64,000 nt of DNA from Bacteroidaceae bacterium (GCA_017547385.1 JAFYPU010000001.1:1-64000), one strand, 5' to 3'; shown: positions 32,423 through 42,945, counted from the stretch's first letter. Made by a program: numbers and translations. The notes: generated by a model not told the origin, from the sequence alone.

Positions 32423-34785
32423 ATTTTCCAAGCAAACAAGTCATGACCCGCTATGTAGTCGTAGCCATTGTGCTGGGACTGCTGGCCGTATGGATTCTGG
32501 GGAAAGCCACCTACATCATCGTCAAAGAACGTGATTTCTGGATGGAGGTGCGCCGACTCAACTATAACAAGCAGAACCATGAGCTTCCGGCCACTCGCGG
32601 AAACATTCTGGCAGCCAACGGCGAACTATTGGCCGGAACGTTGCCGCAATACAGAATGTACATGGACTTCATGTCTTGGGAAAAAGATAAGGAAGACAGC
32701 ATCAAAGACCAGCATCGCCGCGACAGTTTGTTGAATGCTAAAATGGACAGCATCTGCTATGGGATGGCCAAAATCTTTCCGGATGTTGAGCCTGCCAAAC
32801 TTCGTGCACACTTACAGAAAGGCCGCGACAAGAAAAGCCACTATTGGCCGATATATCCACGACGGGTTACCTATCTGCAATACCTCGAAACAAAAAAACT
32901 TCCGCTTTTCAATTTGCCAAGATACAAGAGCGGTTTCAACGCGACGAAATACGAGCTTCGCAAGAAGCCTTACGGACGTTTGGCCAATCGAACCATCGGC
33001 GACCTCTACGCGGAGGACAACAAAGCCCGCAGTGGTTTGGAACTCAGTTTCGACTCTGTGTTACGCGGCAAGCCCGGACGCTATCACTGGAAAAAGGTGC
33101 GAAATCGCAATGTGAAGCAGATTGACGAACCGGCCGTAGCAGGGCTTGACATTCAAACCACCTTGGACATTGGCATGCAGGACGTCTGCGAGAAAGCACT
33201 CGCCGACCGCATGCGCGAACTCGGTGCCACCTATTCCGGCGTATGTATTCTCATGGAGGTGGCCACCGGCGACATCAAAGCCATCACGAGTTTGTCGCAA
33301 ACATCCAACGGTGATTTCATTGAACAAAGCACAGCGGCCGTCAGCAACCTCTATGAACCTGGTTCCGTATTTAAGCCCATGTCTTTCATGGTTGCCATGA
33401 ACGATGGTCATCTCTCCATGACAGATGGAGTGAATGTGGGCTGCGGAGTGGTGGAACTGCATGGCCGAAACATGAAAGACCACAACTGGCGCAAAGGAGG
33501 CTATAACCAATTTTTGGATGTCTCCGGCATTTTGCAACGCTCCTCTAACGTGGGGGTCAGCGTACTGATTGACCGCTTCTACAAGGACAACCCACAGCAG
33601 TTTGTCGATGGTCTGCATCGTCTCGGCATAGCCGATGACTTGCAGGTTCCCATCCCCGGTTACACCAAAGCACGCATTAAAGATCCTAAGAGCAGCACGG
33701 CATATTGGGCAAAGACCGACCTGCCTTGGATGAGCATCGGATATGTTACACAGTTGCCACCCATCGCCACCGTCAGCTTCTACAACGGTGTGGCCAACGG
33801 AGGTAAAATGATGCGTCCCCGATTGGTGAAAGCCGTATTGCGCAATGGCGAAGTGGTGCGCGAATATCCCGTCAGCGTAGTACGCGAACAAATGTGCAAG
33901 CCCGAAGTGGCCAAAAACATACAGCAATGTCTTTTTGATGTTGTGAATGCCAAAACCGGAACCGGAAAGGCTGCAGGTTCACGCATGTTCCACGTAGCCG
34001 GAAAAACAGGCACGGCTCAAATTTGGACAAAAGCCGGCCAAACATCAAGATACCTTGTTTCGTTCGCCGGATACTTCCCGGCTGAAAAGCCGATATACTC
34101 TTGCATCGTCTGCTTGGAACGTAGCGGTATGATTTCGGGCGGTGGCGACTGCGGACCGGTATTCAAACGTGTCGCTGAAACCGTGATGGCACTCCACACC
34201 AGCAACGATTTCAACCAGGCACGCGACACCGTGAACGTACACACCCCGCTGACAAGACCGGGCAACCTTACGGCCACAGCCCAAGTACTTGCCTCATTAG
34301 GCATACACCACGAAAATCCTTTCGGACATGATGGCAAAGAAATCACATGGGGCAGTGCAGAAACCACACCTACGTCTCTTGTTTTGAAAGCCGAAAGCTA
34401 TAAAACAGGCACAGTGCCCGATGTCTCCGGTTACGGATTGCGTGATGCACTGTTCCGCCTTGAGAAATTAGGTCTTCGTGTCAAAGTGAAAGGAGTTGGT
34501 CGCGTAAGTGCCCAGAGTTTGGCTCCGGGCCATCGTTTCACCAAGGGAGAAGTGATTGAACTCACACTAAAAAAAGTAAAGATGCAACCATTGGCCCTGC
34601 CGGCAGCACCAAAGCCGGCACAAGTGGCGTTACCCGATACCGCACAAAGCGACACGGCAAACACACCAGCTCCGCCCAAAAACGTTCCCGGCAACGGCAA
34701 CTCTTCGAACAGCAACGAACAAACGGCCGGCAGCATGGCGTGGGCTTTGCTTCCCGAACAAAAAAACAGAGTAAGAACCATATAA
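32419..34785 (+). CDS. ftsI: septal peptidoglycan transpeptidase PBP3/FtsI with PASTA domain
   Basis: 788 residues. One N-terminal membrane helix (about 10-32), the PBP dimer domain with RGNILAANGELLAGT, then the transpeptidase: nucleophile Ser316 in SVFK (316-319), SSN (375-377) and KTG (529-531). A PASTA module lies at about 665-725 (GTVPDVSGYGLRDALFRLEK), followed by a Pro/Ala-rich low-complexity tail. It cross-links septal peptidoglycan in the periplasm with FtsW. PASTA on FtsI is usual in Bacteroidota. Confidence 0.96.
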   Translation: MNFPSKQVMTRYVVVAIVLGLLAVWILGKATYIIVKERDFWMEVRRLNYNKQNHELPATRGNILAANGELLAGTLPQYRMYMDFMSWEKDKEDSIKDQHRRDSLLNAKMDSICYGMAKIFPDVEPAKLRAHLQKGRDKKSHYWPIYPRRVTYLQYLETKKLPLFNLPRYKSGFNATKYELRKKPYGRLANRTIGDLYAEDNKARSGLELSFDSVLRGKPGRYHWKKVRNRNVKQIDEPAVAGLDIQTTLDIGMQDVCEKALADRMRELGATYSGVCILMEVATGDIKAITSLSQTSNGDFIEQSTAAVSNLYEPGSVFKPMSFMVAMNDGHLSMTDGVNVGCGVVELHGRNMKDHNWRKGGYNQFLDVSGILQRSSNVGVSVLIDRFYKDNPQQFVDGLHRLGIADDLQVPIPGYTKARIKDPKSSTAYWAKTDLPWMSIGYVTQLPPIATVSFYNGVANGGKMMRPRLVKAVLRNGEVVREYPVSVVREQMCKPEVAKNIQQCLFDVVNAKTGTGKAAGSRMFHVAGKTGTAQIWTKAGQTSRYLVSFAGYFPAEKPIYSCIVCLERSGMISGGGDCGPVFKRVAETVMALHTSNDFNQARDTVNVHTPLTRPGNLTATAQVLASLGIHHENPFGHDGKEITWGSAETTPTSLVLKAESYKTGTVPDVSGYGLRDALFRLEKLGLRVKVKGVGRVSAQSLAPGHRFTKGEVIELTLKKVKMQPLALPAAPKPAQVALPDTAQSDTANTPAPPKNVPGNGNSSNSNEQTAGSMAWALLPEQKNRVRTI

Positions 34786-34797
34786 AATTCTACGACA

Positions 34798-36255
34798 ATG
34801 ATATTGTCTGAAATTCTCAAGAAAGTAAATCCGCTGGAGCATCGCGGAAGTCTGGACATTGAAATCGGAGGTGTAAACATCGACTCACGCATCGTTGCCC
34901 CGGGCGACCTCTTTATTGCCGTCAAAGGCACACAAACCGATGGACACGCTTACATTGAAAAAGCATTGGAGCGCGGTGCACGTGCCGTGCTTGTCAGCAA
35001 TCCCATCCCCGAAGGCTACTCTTCCGACATTACTTTTGTGAGAGTGGCCGACACTGAAGATGCCGTCGGAAAGGTTGCCACACAATTCTATGGCGACCCC
35101 ACATCACATCTGAAGCTCATCGGTGTAACCGGCACCAATGGTAAGACAACCATAGCCACCTTGCTCTATCATTTGTTCCGCGGTTTTGGTTATAAATGCG
35201 GCCTTTGTTCAACCGTTTGCAACTACATTGACGGGCAGGAATATCCCACCGAACATACCACACCCGACCCCATTACGCTGAACCGCCTTCTGAGCGAAAT
35301 GGTAAAGGAAGGCTGCGAATATGCTTTCATGGAATGCAGTTCGCACGCCATTCAGCAAAAACGTATCGGTGGTCTGACCTTTACCGGAGCCTTGTTTACT
35401 AACTTGACACGCGACCATTTGGATTATCACAAAACATTCGAGAATTATCGCGATGCCAAGAAAGCTTTTTTTGATGCCTTGCCTAAAAGTGCTTTTGCCA
35501 TCACCAATGCAGACGATCGCAACGGCAATATCATGCTTCAGAACTGCAAGGCTCAACTCCGCACTTACTCCACTCGCACTGCCGCCGACTTCAAAGGGCG
35601 CATCTTGGAAGAATCCATTGAAGGCATGCTGCTTGACATAGACGGTCGCGAGGTCAGTGTACGTTTCGTGGGCAGATTTAACGTGTCCAACCTATTGGCT
35701 GTCTATGGTGCTGCCGTGATGTTGGGACACACCGCTGAAGATGTGCTTCGCGTTCTCTCGACGCTACATCCCGTGAATGGTCGCTTCGAAACGATTCGTT
35801 CACCGCAAGGATTCAGTGCCGTAGTCGATTACGCCCACACACCGGATGCGCTGCAGAATGTGCTGACTTCCATCCGCGAGATTTTGAAAAACAAAGGGCA
35901 AATTATCACCGTGTGCGGTGCAGGTGGAAATCGCGACAAGGGAAAGCGCCCCTTGATGGCACAAGAAGCAGCCGAGCAAAGCGACCGCGTGATTATCACC
36001 AGCGACAATCCAAGATTTGAAGAACCGCAGGATATCATCAATGACATGCTGGCCGGCCTCAGTCCAAAGCATTTGAAAAAAACTATCAGCATCGTCGATC
36101 GTCGGGAAGCCATCCGTGCCGCAGCCATGATGGCACAACCGGGCGATGTCATCCTTGTGGCAGGAAAGGGACACGAACCCTACCAAGACATCAAGGGAGT
36201 GAAACATCACTTTGACGACCACGAGGAAATACGTGCCGCATTTGGAATTTCCTAA
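34798..36255 (+). CDS. murE: UDP-MurNAc-L-Ala-D-Glu:meso-diaminopimelate ligase
   Basis: 485 residues. Mur ligase P-loop [10 protein letters not shown] (109-118), central domain with CSSHAI and [11 protein letters not shown], and the C-terminal domain with DNPR (403-406), the motif that selects meso-diaminopimelate over lysine. It adds the third residue of the stem peptide in the cytoplasm. The DNPR motif tells that this organism has DAP-type peptidoglycan. Spaced 12 bp from ftsI. Confidence 0.97.
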   Translation: MILSEILKKVNPLEHRGSLDIEIGGVNIDSRIVAPGDLFIAVKGTQTDGHAYIEKALERGARAVLVSNPIPEGYSSDITFVRVADTEDAVGKVATQFYGDPTSHLKLIGVTGTNGKTTIATLLYHLFRGFGYKCGLCSTVCNYIDGQEYPTEHTTPDPITLNRLLSEMVKEGCEYAFMECSSHAIQQKRIGGLTFTGALFTNLTRDHLDYHKTFENYRDAKKAFFDALPKSAFAITNADDRNGNIMLQNCKAQLRTYSTRTAADFKGRILEESIEGMLLDIDGREVSVRFVGRFNVSNLLAVYGAAVMLGHTAEDVLRVLSTLHPVNGRFETIRSPQGFSAVVDYAHTPDALQNVLTSIREILKNKGQIITVCGAGGNRDKGKRPLMAQEAAEQSDRVIITSDNPRFEEPQDIINDMLAGLSPKHLKKTISIVDRREAIRAAAMMAQPGDVILVAGKGHEPYQDIKGVKHHFDDHEEIRAAFGIS

Positions 36256-36326
36256 AGGCATCTTTCCACGATGAAATCACGGTTTTTATTCTTTCACACT
36301 GAAAACAGAAAAATCAACATCGCATC

Positions 36327-37598
36327 ATGCTTTACTACTTGTTCAGATATTTAGAGCAATTCGGCGTAACCGGTTCCGGCCTTTGGTCTTACATTTCTTT
36401 CCGTTCGTTACTGGCACTGATGTTAGCCCTCTTCGTATCCTTATGGTTCGGAGAGTATTTCATCAAGTGGATGAAGAAACGCAACATCACGGAAGTGCAA
36501 CGCGATGCCTCCATTGACCCCTATGGTGTCAACAAGGTGGGCGTTCCATCCATGGGAGGAATCATTATCATTGTTGCCATATTGGTGCCTTGTTTGTTAT
36601 TGGGACGTTTGCGCAACATCTATATGATTTTGATGCTCGTAACCACAGTTTGGCTCGGGCTTATCGGATTCTTGGACGATTACATCAAAATTTTCAAGAA
36701 GAACAAGGAAGGATTGGCCGGCAAGTATAAAATCTTGGGACAAACGCTTTTGGGCTTGTTCGTAGGGCTTACGCTTTATTTGAGTCCCGATGCCGTTATT
36801 CGGGAAAATATTGAGGTGCAACGCCAAGGCACCACCACTGAGGTGGTTCACAAGAGCGAAGCCGTGAAAAGCACAAAAACCACTATTCCCTTTGTGAAGA
36901 ACAACAATCTTGACTATGCCGAGATTATGTCGTTCTGCGGAAAATACAAGACGCAAGCCGGCTGGATTTTGTTTGTGCTCGTAACCGTCTTTGTGGTTAC
37001 CGCGGTATCAAACGGCACCAACTTGAACGATGGTATGGACGGCATGGCAGCCGGCAACAGTGCCATCATCTGCTTTGCACTCGGCATCCTGGCTTATGTG
37101 TCAAGCCATTTGGAATTTGCCGGTTACTTGAACATCATGTATATCCCGGGCTCTCAGGAATTGGTTATCTACACTTGTGCCATGATGGGAGCACTGATAG
37201 GATTTTTGTGGTACAATGCCTATCCTGCCCAAATCTTTATGGGAGATACAGGCTCTCTGTCCATTGGAGGTGTTATCGCCGTTTTGGCCATCATTATTCA
37301 CAAAGAATTGCTCATCCCAATCCTTTGTGGAATCTTCCTCTTCGAAAGCTTGAGTGTCATTCTGCAAGTGGAATACTTCAAATGGGGCAAAAAGCGCGGA
37401 CGCAAACAGCGCATTTTCAAGCGCACCCCCATTCATGACAACTTCCGCGTGCTGCCTTCACAACTCGACCCCGAATGCCATTACGTGTTGGGCAAATGGC
37501 CGAAGGGGAGCTGGCATGAATCAAAAATCACCGTCCGCTTCTGGATTACCACCATCCTCTTGGCCGCGGCCACTATCATCACTTTGAAAATCAGATAA
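36327..37598 (+). CDS. mraY: phospho-MurNAc-pentapeptide transferase
   Basis: 423 residues, about ten membrane helices. The first half carries VPSMGGIIIIV and GFLDDYIK (catalytic Asp-Asp). The second half carries NGTNLNDGMDGMAAG and FMGDTGSLSIGG, then RTPIHDNF-like KRTPIHDNFRV. It forms lipid I from UDP-MurNAc-pentapeptide and undecaprenyl phosphate at the inner membrane. A hydrophilic insert of about 45 residues around 155-200 lengthens it relative to E. coli, as in other Bacteroidota. The 71-bp gap after murE is the largest inside the cluster apart from the one after ftsW. Confidence 0.97.
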   Translation: MLYYLFRYLEQFGVTGSGLWSYISFRSLLALMLALFVSLWFGEYFIKWMKKRNITEVQRDASIDPYGVNKVGVPSMGGIIIIVAILVPCLLLGRLRNIYMILMLVTTVWLGLIGFLDDYIKIFKKNKEGLAGKYKILGQTLLGLFVGLTLYLSPDAVIRENIEVQRQGTTTEVVHKSEAVKSTKTTIPFVKNNNLDYAEIMSFCGKYKTQAGWILFVLVTVFVVTAVSNGTNLNDGMDGMAAGNSAIICFALGILAYVSSHLEFAGYLNIMYIPGSQELVIYTCAMMGALIGFLWYNAYPAQIFMGDTGSLSIGGVIAVLAIIIHKELLIPILCGIFLFESLSVILQVEYFKWGKKRGRKQRIFKRTPIHDNFRVLPSQLDPECHYVLGKWPKGSWHESKITVRFWITTILLAAATIITLKIR

Positions 37599-37614
37599 CG
37601 CAAAAGCAAAAACG

Positions 37615-38961
37615 ATGGCAAGACTTGCAGTGTTAGGAGCCGCCGAAAGCGGTGTCGGAACCGCCATTTTGGCACAACAGAAAGGGTATGAAGTTTTCAT
37701 ATCAGACATGGGTAACATCAAGGAGAAATATAAGAACCTCCTCGATGCCCACGGACTTTCATGGGAGGAAGGCCGACATTCCGAAAGTGAAATTCTGAAC
37801 GCTGACGAGATTGTGAAAAGCCCCGGAATACCCGACACAGCCCCCATTGTGGCAGAAGCCTATCGTCGCGGCATACCCGTCATCAGCGAAATTGAGTTTG
37901 CAGCTCGCTACACGCATGCCAAAATGCTTTGCATCACGGGCAGCAACGGAAAAACCACCACCACATCTCTGATTTATCACATTCTGAAAACTGCAGGTTT
38001 CAACGTGGGTCTTGGCGGTAATATCGGGAAAAGTCTGGCCCTGCAGGTGGCTGAGGGTGAACGCGACTGGTATGTCATCGAGTTGTCATCGTTTCAGTTG
38101 GACAATATGTACAAGTTCCGCGCTGACATTGCCGTTTTGCTCAACATCACACCCGACCATCTGGACCGCTACGACTTCTGCATGAAAAACTACGTCGATT
38201 CCAAACTCCGCATTCTGCAGAACCAAAGAGCAGAAGATACGTTTATCTATTGGGCCGGAGATGCTTGGATTGGCAAGGAACTGCCCAATCACAAAGTCGG
38301 AAGTCATGTATGCGCTTTTAGCGACACAAAAGAAGAAACCCTCGGCAGCACAGCTGCGTATTCGGAGAATGGAAAATTGGTGGTCAACATTCCGCAACAC
38401 TTCGAGATGCCCCTCGACGAACTCTCTTTGCCTGGTCGCCACAATCTGCGCAACTGCATGGCAGCAGCCATCGCCACGCTGTCGGCCGGTGTTTCCCCGG
38501 AAGTGTTGCGTCAATGCCTGAGCGATTTTCCGGGCGTTGAGCACCGCTTGGAGAAAGTTTGTACGGCAGGTGGAGTTACCTACATCAACGATTCCAAGGC
38601 CACCAACGTTGATGCATGCTATTGTGCCCTTGAGAGCATGACGGCTCCTGTGGTACTGATTGTTGGCGGAAAGGACAAAGGAAACGATTATGCCCCATTG
38701 CACCCATTGATCAGCCGGAAATGCAGAGCCATTGTGTATTTGGGTGCAGACAACAGCAAATTGCACCATTCTTTCGACGATTTGGGATTGCCCGTGGCCG
38801 ACACCAACAGCATGCAAGCCTGCGTGGAAGCCTGTGTATCGTTGGCACACCCCGGCGATGTGGTATTGCTGAGTCCCTGCTGTGCCAGTTTCGATTTATT
38901 CAAGAACATGGAAGACCGCGGTGAGCAATTCAAGACACTGGCGCATCAACTTCCGAAATAA
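37615..38961 (+). CDS. murD: UDP-MurNAc-L-alanine:D-glutamate ligase
   Basis: 448 residues. N-terminal Rossmann-like UDP-binding domain (LGAAESGVGTAILAQ), ATP loop GSNGKTT (109-115), LSSFQL and NITPDHLDRYD in the central domain, and the late INDSKATN and GGKDKGNDY segments. It adds D-glutamate to UDP-MurNAc-L-Ala in the cytoplasm. Spaced 16 bp after mraY and 17 bp before ftsW. Confidence 0.97.
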   Translation: MARLAVLGAAESGVGTAILAQQKGYEVFISDMGNIKEKYKNLLDAHGLSWEEGRHSESEILNADEIVKSPGIPDTAPIVAEAYRRGIPVISEIEFAARYTHAKMLCITGSNGKTTTTSLIYHILKTAGFNVGLGGNIGKSLALQVAEGERDWYVIELSSFQLDNMYKFRADIAVLLNITPDHLDRYDFCMKNYVDSKLRILQNQRAEDTFIYWAGDAWIGKELPNHKVGSHVCAFSDTKEETLGSTAAYSENGKLVVNIPQHFEMPLDELSLPGRHNLRNCMAAAIATLSAGVSPEVLRQCLSDFPGVEHRLEKVCTAGGVTYINDSKATNVDACYCALESMTAPVVLIVGGKDKGNDYAPLHPLISRKCRAIVYLGADNSKLHHSFDDLGLPVADTNSMQACVEACVSLAHPGDVVLLSPCCASFDLFKNMEDRGEQFKTLAHQLPK

Positions 38962-38978
38962 CCCCATCACAGACAAAG

Positions 38979-40223
38979 ATGTTTAAGACAAATCGCATTT
39001 TTCAAGGCGACCGTGCCATTTGGGCCGTGTTCTTCTTTTTGTGCCTCATCTCGCTCATCGAGGTGTTCAGTGCAGCCAGTATGCTTTCCTACAAGGCCGG
39101 TTCTTTTTGGGATCCGCTCATCAAGCAAGCTATATTCCTTGGCATCGGCACCCTCGTGGTCATCGGCATTCACAACATTCCTTGCCGCTATTTCAAGTTG
39201 CTGCCGATGATTTTGGTGCCACTGTCCGTGGTGCTGTTGTTGCTGGCTTCGTTGGTCGGCGGCGACATCAATGGTGCGGGACGTTGGTTGAAGGTGTTCG
39301 GTGTTTCCATCCAGCCTTCCGAATTTGCCAAAGGAGCCATGATTATCACCGAAGCCTTCATTCTCTCGTTCATGCAACGAAAAGACGGAGCCGATCCCAG
39401 GGCTTTCAAGCTGATTTTGGGGTTTGCCATCGTGCTGTGCGGACTCATCTTTGCCGACAACATCTCCACCGCCCTGATGCTCTTCACCGTAGTATTTATC
39501 ATGATGTTCATCGGGCGCGTCCCATTGATGCTGATAGGCAAGCTCCTGGGAGTACTTGCCTTGTGTGCCGTGGCCGGTTTCTTTGTGCTGAAAGCCCTGC
39601 CCGACGACCCGAAAGACCCCATCTATGACAAACCTTTGATGGGACGTATGGCCACCGCCAAAGCGCGTGTGGAGAAATTCGGAGAGCAAACTGAAATTAC
39701 CAAACCCGAAGATTTCGACATGGATCGCGACGCACAAGTGGGACATGCCCACATTGCCATCGCTTCAAGCAACGGTGTGGGACTCATGCCGGGTAATTCG
39801 GTGGAAAGAGACTATCTGAGCCATGCCGATTGCGACTTCATTTACGCCATCGTCATCGAAGAAATGGGGCTGTGGGGAGCTTTCGGTGTGATATTCCTAT
39901 ACACCGTGCTACTCATACGTGCCGGCCGCATTGCCAGTCGGTGCGAACGCAATTTCCCGGCTTTCTTGGTCATGGGTTTGGCACTGCTACTGGTGTTTCA
40001 AGCCATCTTGAACATGTTGGTAGCCGTTGGTATTTTCCCCGTTACGGGTCAACCGTTGCCACTCATCAGTCGCGGAGGTTCGTCCACGCTCATCAATTGC
40101 GCCTACATCGGAATGATACTCAGCGTGAGCCGTTATGCACGCAAGAACGAACAACCTATTTCTCAGCCCACCGAGAGCAGCGAAATCGCGGAAGAATTTT
40201 ATAACGACAAAAACCTGCAATAA
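38979..40223 (+). CDS. ftsW: septal glycosyltransferase FtsW (SEDS family)
   Basis: 414 residues, about ten membrane helices. SEDS motifs: GRWLKVFGVSIQPSEFAKGAMII, GHAHIAIASSNG, the loop LSHADCDFIYAIVIEEMG, and the late FPVTGQPLPLISRGGSS. It polymerises lipid II at the septum together with the FtsI encoded upstream. Last recognisable gene of the dcw cluster here; the usual next gene, murG, is not in the window. Confidence 0.96.
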   Translation: MFKTNRIFQGDRAIWAVFFFLCLISLIEVFSAASMLSYKAGSFWDPLIKQAIFLGIGTLVVIGIHNIPCRYFKLLPMILVPLSVVLLLLASLVGGDINGAGRWLKVFGVSIQPSEFAKGAMIITEAFILSFMQRKDGADPRAFKLILGFAIVLCGLIFADNISTALMLFTVVFIMMFIGRVPLMLIGKLLGVLALCAVAGFFVLKALPDDPKDPIYDKPLMGRMATAKARVEKFGEQTEITKPEDFDMDRDAQVGHAHIAIASSNGVGLMPGNSVERDYLSHADCDFIYAIVIEEMGLWGAFGVIFLYTVLLIRAGRIASRCERNFPAFLVMGLALLLVFQAILNMLVAVGIFPVTGQPLPLISRGGSSTLINCAYIGMILSVSRYARKNEQPISQPTESSEIAEEFYNDKNLQ

Positions 40224-40343
40224 GTCTCCGCTCACCCAAGGCAGCGACACGACTCCCAACGCTTAAGCAGCCACACTCCGAGTACACAACCGAGTACACA
40301 TTTTTCAAAAAACAACCATTTCATCGGTTTTTTCCGCACAACC

Positions 40344-41039
40344 ATGCGCCACATTATTTACCCGATTCTGCTGTTGCTATGTGCCTTCCTTGCCTTGCCC
40401 GAGGGACAGGCAAAGACCACGGATAAACGCCCCAAGGTAATATTCACCACCACAATGGGCGAATTCACCATCGAACTTTTCAACGAAACACCGCAGCACC
40501 GCGACAACTTCTTGAAACTGGTGCGCGAGGGCTATTATGACGGTTTTCTGTTCCATCGCATCATTCGCAACTTCATGGTGCAAACCGGCGACCCACATTC
40601 GCGCAATGCCACTCCTGAGACACCTCTGGGCGAAGGCGGCCCTGACTACACCTTGCCGTTGGAGCTGGATTTGCCCTACCATTACCACTATCGTGGTGCC
40701 GTGGCCGCAGCGCGCGAACCGGACGAAGTGAACCCCGAACGGCGCAGCAGTGGTTCGCAATTCTATGTGGTGTGGGGCAAAACGCACACACCGCGTGAAA
40801 TGTCGGCCATGGCAGATTTCGTCAGTGAGCAGACCGGCGGCTATGCCGAAATCACACCGGAAATGTCGCAGGACTATCAATCGCGCGGAGGCACGCCGCA
40901 TCTTGACGGACAATACACCGTCTTCGGAGAGGTGATAAAAGGTTTGAGTGTCATAGGTAAAATGCACAAAGTTCCCACACATCCGAACGACCGCCCCATT
41001 GCAGACGTACGAATCATCTCTGCAAAAGTCCTGGAGTGA
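40344..41039 (+). CDS. exported cyclophilin-type peptidyl-prolyl isomerase
   Basis: 231 residues. Signal peptide MRHIIYPILLLLCAFLALPEGQA. The cyclophilin fold is clear: TTMGEFTIELFNETPQHRDNF, FHRIIRNFMVQTGDP (catalytic Arg-type FHRIIxxFMxQxGD), GSQFYVVWGK and YTVFGEVIKGLSVI. It assists proline isomerisation of exported proteins in the periplasm. It lies 120 bp after ftsW and is followed by a palindromic element between convergent genes. Confidence 0.94.
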   Translation: MRHIIYPILLLLCAFLALPEGQAKTTDKRPKVIFTTTMGEFTIELFNETPQHRDNFLKLVREGYYDGFLFHRIIRNFMVQTGDPHSRNATPETPLGEGGPDYTLPLELDLPYHYHYRGAVAAAREPDEVNPERRSSGSQFYVVWGKTHTPREMSAMADFVSEQTGGYAEITPEMSQDYQSRGGTPHLDGQYTVFGEVIKGLSVIGKMHKVPTHPNDRPIADVRIISAKVLE

Positions 41040-41070
41040 TTGGGACAACTCGCATACGCTTGACGAAAAA

Positions 41071-41131
41071 ATGCGCAGTGCTTGCAGAAAATTCTGCAAG
41101 CACTGCGCATTTTTCTAAACGCCTTGTAGAT
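41071..41131. repeat. palindromic intergenic element, copy E (reverse orientation)
   Basis: ATGCGCAGTGCTTGCAGAAA pairs with TTCTGCAAGCACTGCGCAT (perfect 19-bp arms), followed by CTAAACGCCTTGTAGATTT, the complement of the AAATCTACAAGGCGTTTAG start of other copies. It lies between convergent stops, so it may also terminate both transcripts. Confidence 0.82.
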
Positions 41132-41176
41132 TTACGGCCAAAGCACCCCGAAGAAGCAGCTGCGTTTTTCAGGGTT

Positions 41177-42241
41177 TCAACTCCCCAACAAAGAGCAATA
41201 ACAACGAATGGCATCTTCCACCTCTTGCCGCCGGATGTATTCATCTGCCGTATGCGAACGGGCCGAATCGCCGGGACCCATCTTGAACGAGGGGAAAGGC
41301 ATCAATGCTTGGTCGCTCAATGTGGGAGAGGCAAACGGCTTCTTTCCCATAGCCACAGCACGTTGCACCAACGGATGTTCGAGCGATATGCCTGAAGAGT
41401 TGAGACGGGTGGAACGGGCCACCACTTCGGACTTCACATTTCGCACGATTTCATCCAGCAATTCCGTGTTTTGATAGCATTCGTTGCTACGCACATCCAC
41501 CGTGAACCGACACTCGGCCGGCACCACGTTGTGCTGCGTGCCGGCTTGGATAACCGTTACTGTCATCTTGACTTCGCCCAACAGGGGCGAAATTTTCTCG
41601 AAATGGTGCGAGCGAAACCACTCGATGTCCGCCAATGCTTCGTAGATGGCATTCACACCCTCATTACGCGCAGCATGGCCGGCCTTGCCGCGTGCCACCA
41701 CATCAAGCACCATCAACCCTTTCTCGGCAATGGCCGGCTGCATGCCCGTCGGCTCTCCCACAATGGCCACATCGATATGGGGCAACAATGGCAAGACACT
41801 CTCAATGCCCCCCTTGCCGGACACCTCTTCCTCAGCCGAAGCCAGAAAAATGAGATTATATGGCAAATTTTCATCACAACGAAGCAGCATGAAAGCCATC
41901 AGCAGACTCACCAAGCCTCCGCCACAATCGTTGCTACCCAATCCATAGAGGCTGTCGCCCTCATAGGTGGGAGTAAATGGGTTGTGCTTCCACCCGGCTG
42001 CCGGCTTGACCGTATCAAGATGAGCATTGAGTAGCAAAGTGGGACGTTCAGACTTCATGGTCGGCGAAACGCACCACAGATTATTACCTGCGCGCTGCGG
42101 ATTTAATTGACACTTCTGCATGAAATCCTCGATGAAATCGGCAACCGCTGTTTCTTCGCGGCTGAATGACGGACGGGCAATCATACCCTCCAACAACTGC
42201 ATGGCTTGTGTGGCAGCTCGGCTGATTATTTCTTCCTGCAT
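41177..42241 (-). CDS. M20 family metallohydrolase (acetylornithine/succinyl-ornithine deacylase or DapE-like)
   Basis: 354 residues from the ATG at 42241; the earlier frame to 42328 adds a hydrophobic leader that does not look like a signal peptide and is not conserved in the family. Metal and catalytic residues: His and Asp in LLNAHLDTVKP, the Asp in GLGSNDCGGG, EE in ASAEEEVSGKGG, Glu/Asp region VGEPTGMQPAIAEKG and the last His in ARSHTADEYI. It is closest in layout to ArgE/LysK/DapE; in Bacteroidota such a gene often serves arginine synthesis with succinylated intermediates, but no arg genes lie here, so substrate is undecided. Confidence 0.88.
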   Translation of the reverse strand: MQEEIISRAATQAMQLLEGMIARPSFSREETAVADFIEDFMQKCQLNPQRAGNNLWCVSPTMKSERPTLLLNAHLDTVKPAAGWKHNPFTPTYEGDSLYGLGSNDCGGGLVSLLMAFMLLRCDENLPYNLIFLASAEEEVSGKGGIESVLPLLPHIDVAIVGEPTGMQPAIAEKGLMVLDVVARGKAGHAARNEGVNAIYEALADIEWFRSHHFEKISPLLGEVKMTVTVIQAGTQHNVVPAECRFTVDVRSNECYQNTELLDEIVRNVKSEVVARSTRLNSSGISLEHPLVQRAVAMGKKPFASPTLSDQALMPFPSFKMGPGDSARSHTADEYIRRQEVEDAIRCYCSLLGS

Positions 42242-42457
42242 ACTTTCTTTTTTTATCTTCCGTTTGCAAAAATAATGCAAGGCGAGGGGAATACAAAGAA
42301 AGGCTGTAAGCATTTCTTTTGTTTCCAAGCCGCAGCCCGTCTATGTAAAAAGAGGAAAGGCGAGTGGAAAGCAAAAAATAAGAAACGCTTTTGAGTGTTT
42401 GTGCCTACCCGTGATAAGCCTGCGGCTAAGAACAACATGTCGGAGTATGGCAGAAGA

Positions 42458-42550
42458 GTGACAGCAGTGACAGATGAATCTGTTTACTGTCACCATTTCT
42501 GTCACCGTGCAACCCACTACCATGCAGGAGGTTACAACGAAAAGTGACAG
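42458..42550. repeat. cluster of GTGACAG/CTGTCAC heptamers
   Basis: GTGACAG at 42458-42464, 42467-42473 and 42544-42550, CTGTCAC at 42487-42493 and 42499-42505. The first four make a symmetric, dyad-like arrangement. Looks like a protein-binding site; protein unknown. Confidence 0.5.
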
Positions 42551-42945
42551 ATGAGCAGTAAAAAACGAAAACAAAAAGCTGCGGAGAGAGAAGGTCGAAG
42601 CAGCCCACAGGGCACAGACATATTGAGATACACCCCGAAAGACCTATTCGCACTCAGAACTCACTTATTGTATAGTTCCGAAAACTTACTTTTTTGTACA
42701 AAGGACCACACACTTCCCCCAACCTGCAATCGTACACACAATTATGTAGGAGTATCCAATAGTGTACGCTATATTTGAAAAAAATCATCAAGACCCACCG
42801 AAAACGTTTGTCAATGAAGCAAACTTATAAAAAAGAAAAGCATCCGTTGAGAGGAACGCAGAGATTTGCTTAAAAAACTTTAAAACTAATTACAGGTGTT
42901 TACCGAATGATTACAAATGATTACAAAAACACCGTTTCAAACTTC

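Noticed and set aside
33061-33927. 288-codon minus-strand frame
   Set aside because: Antisense to ftsI; no family feature.
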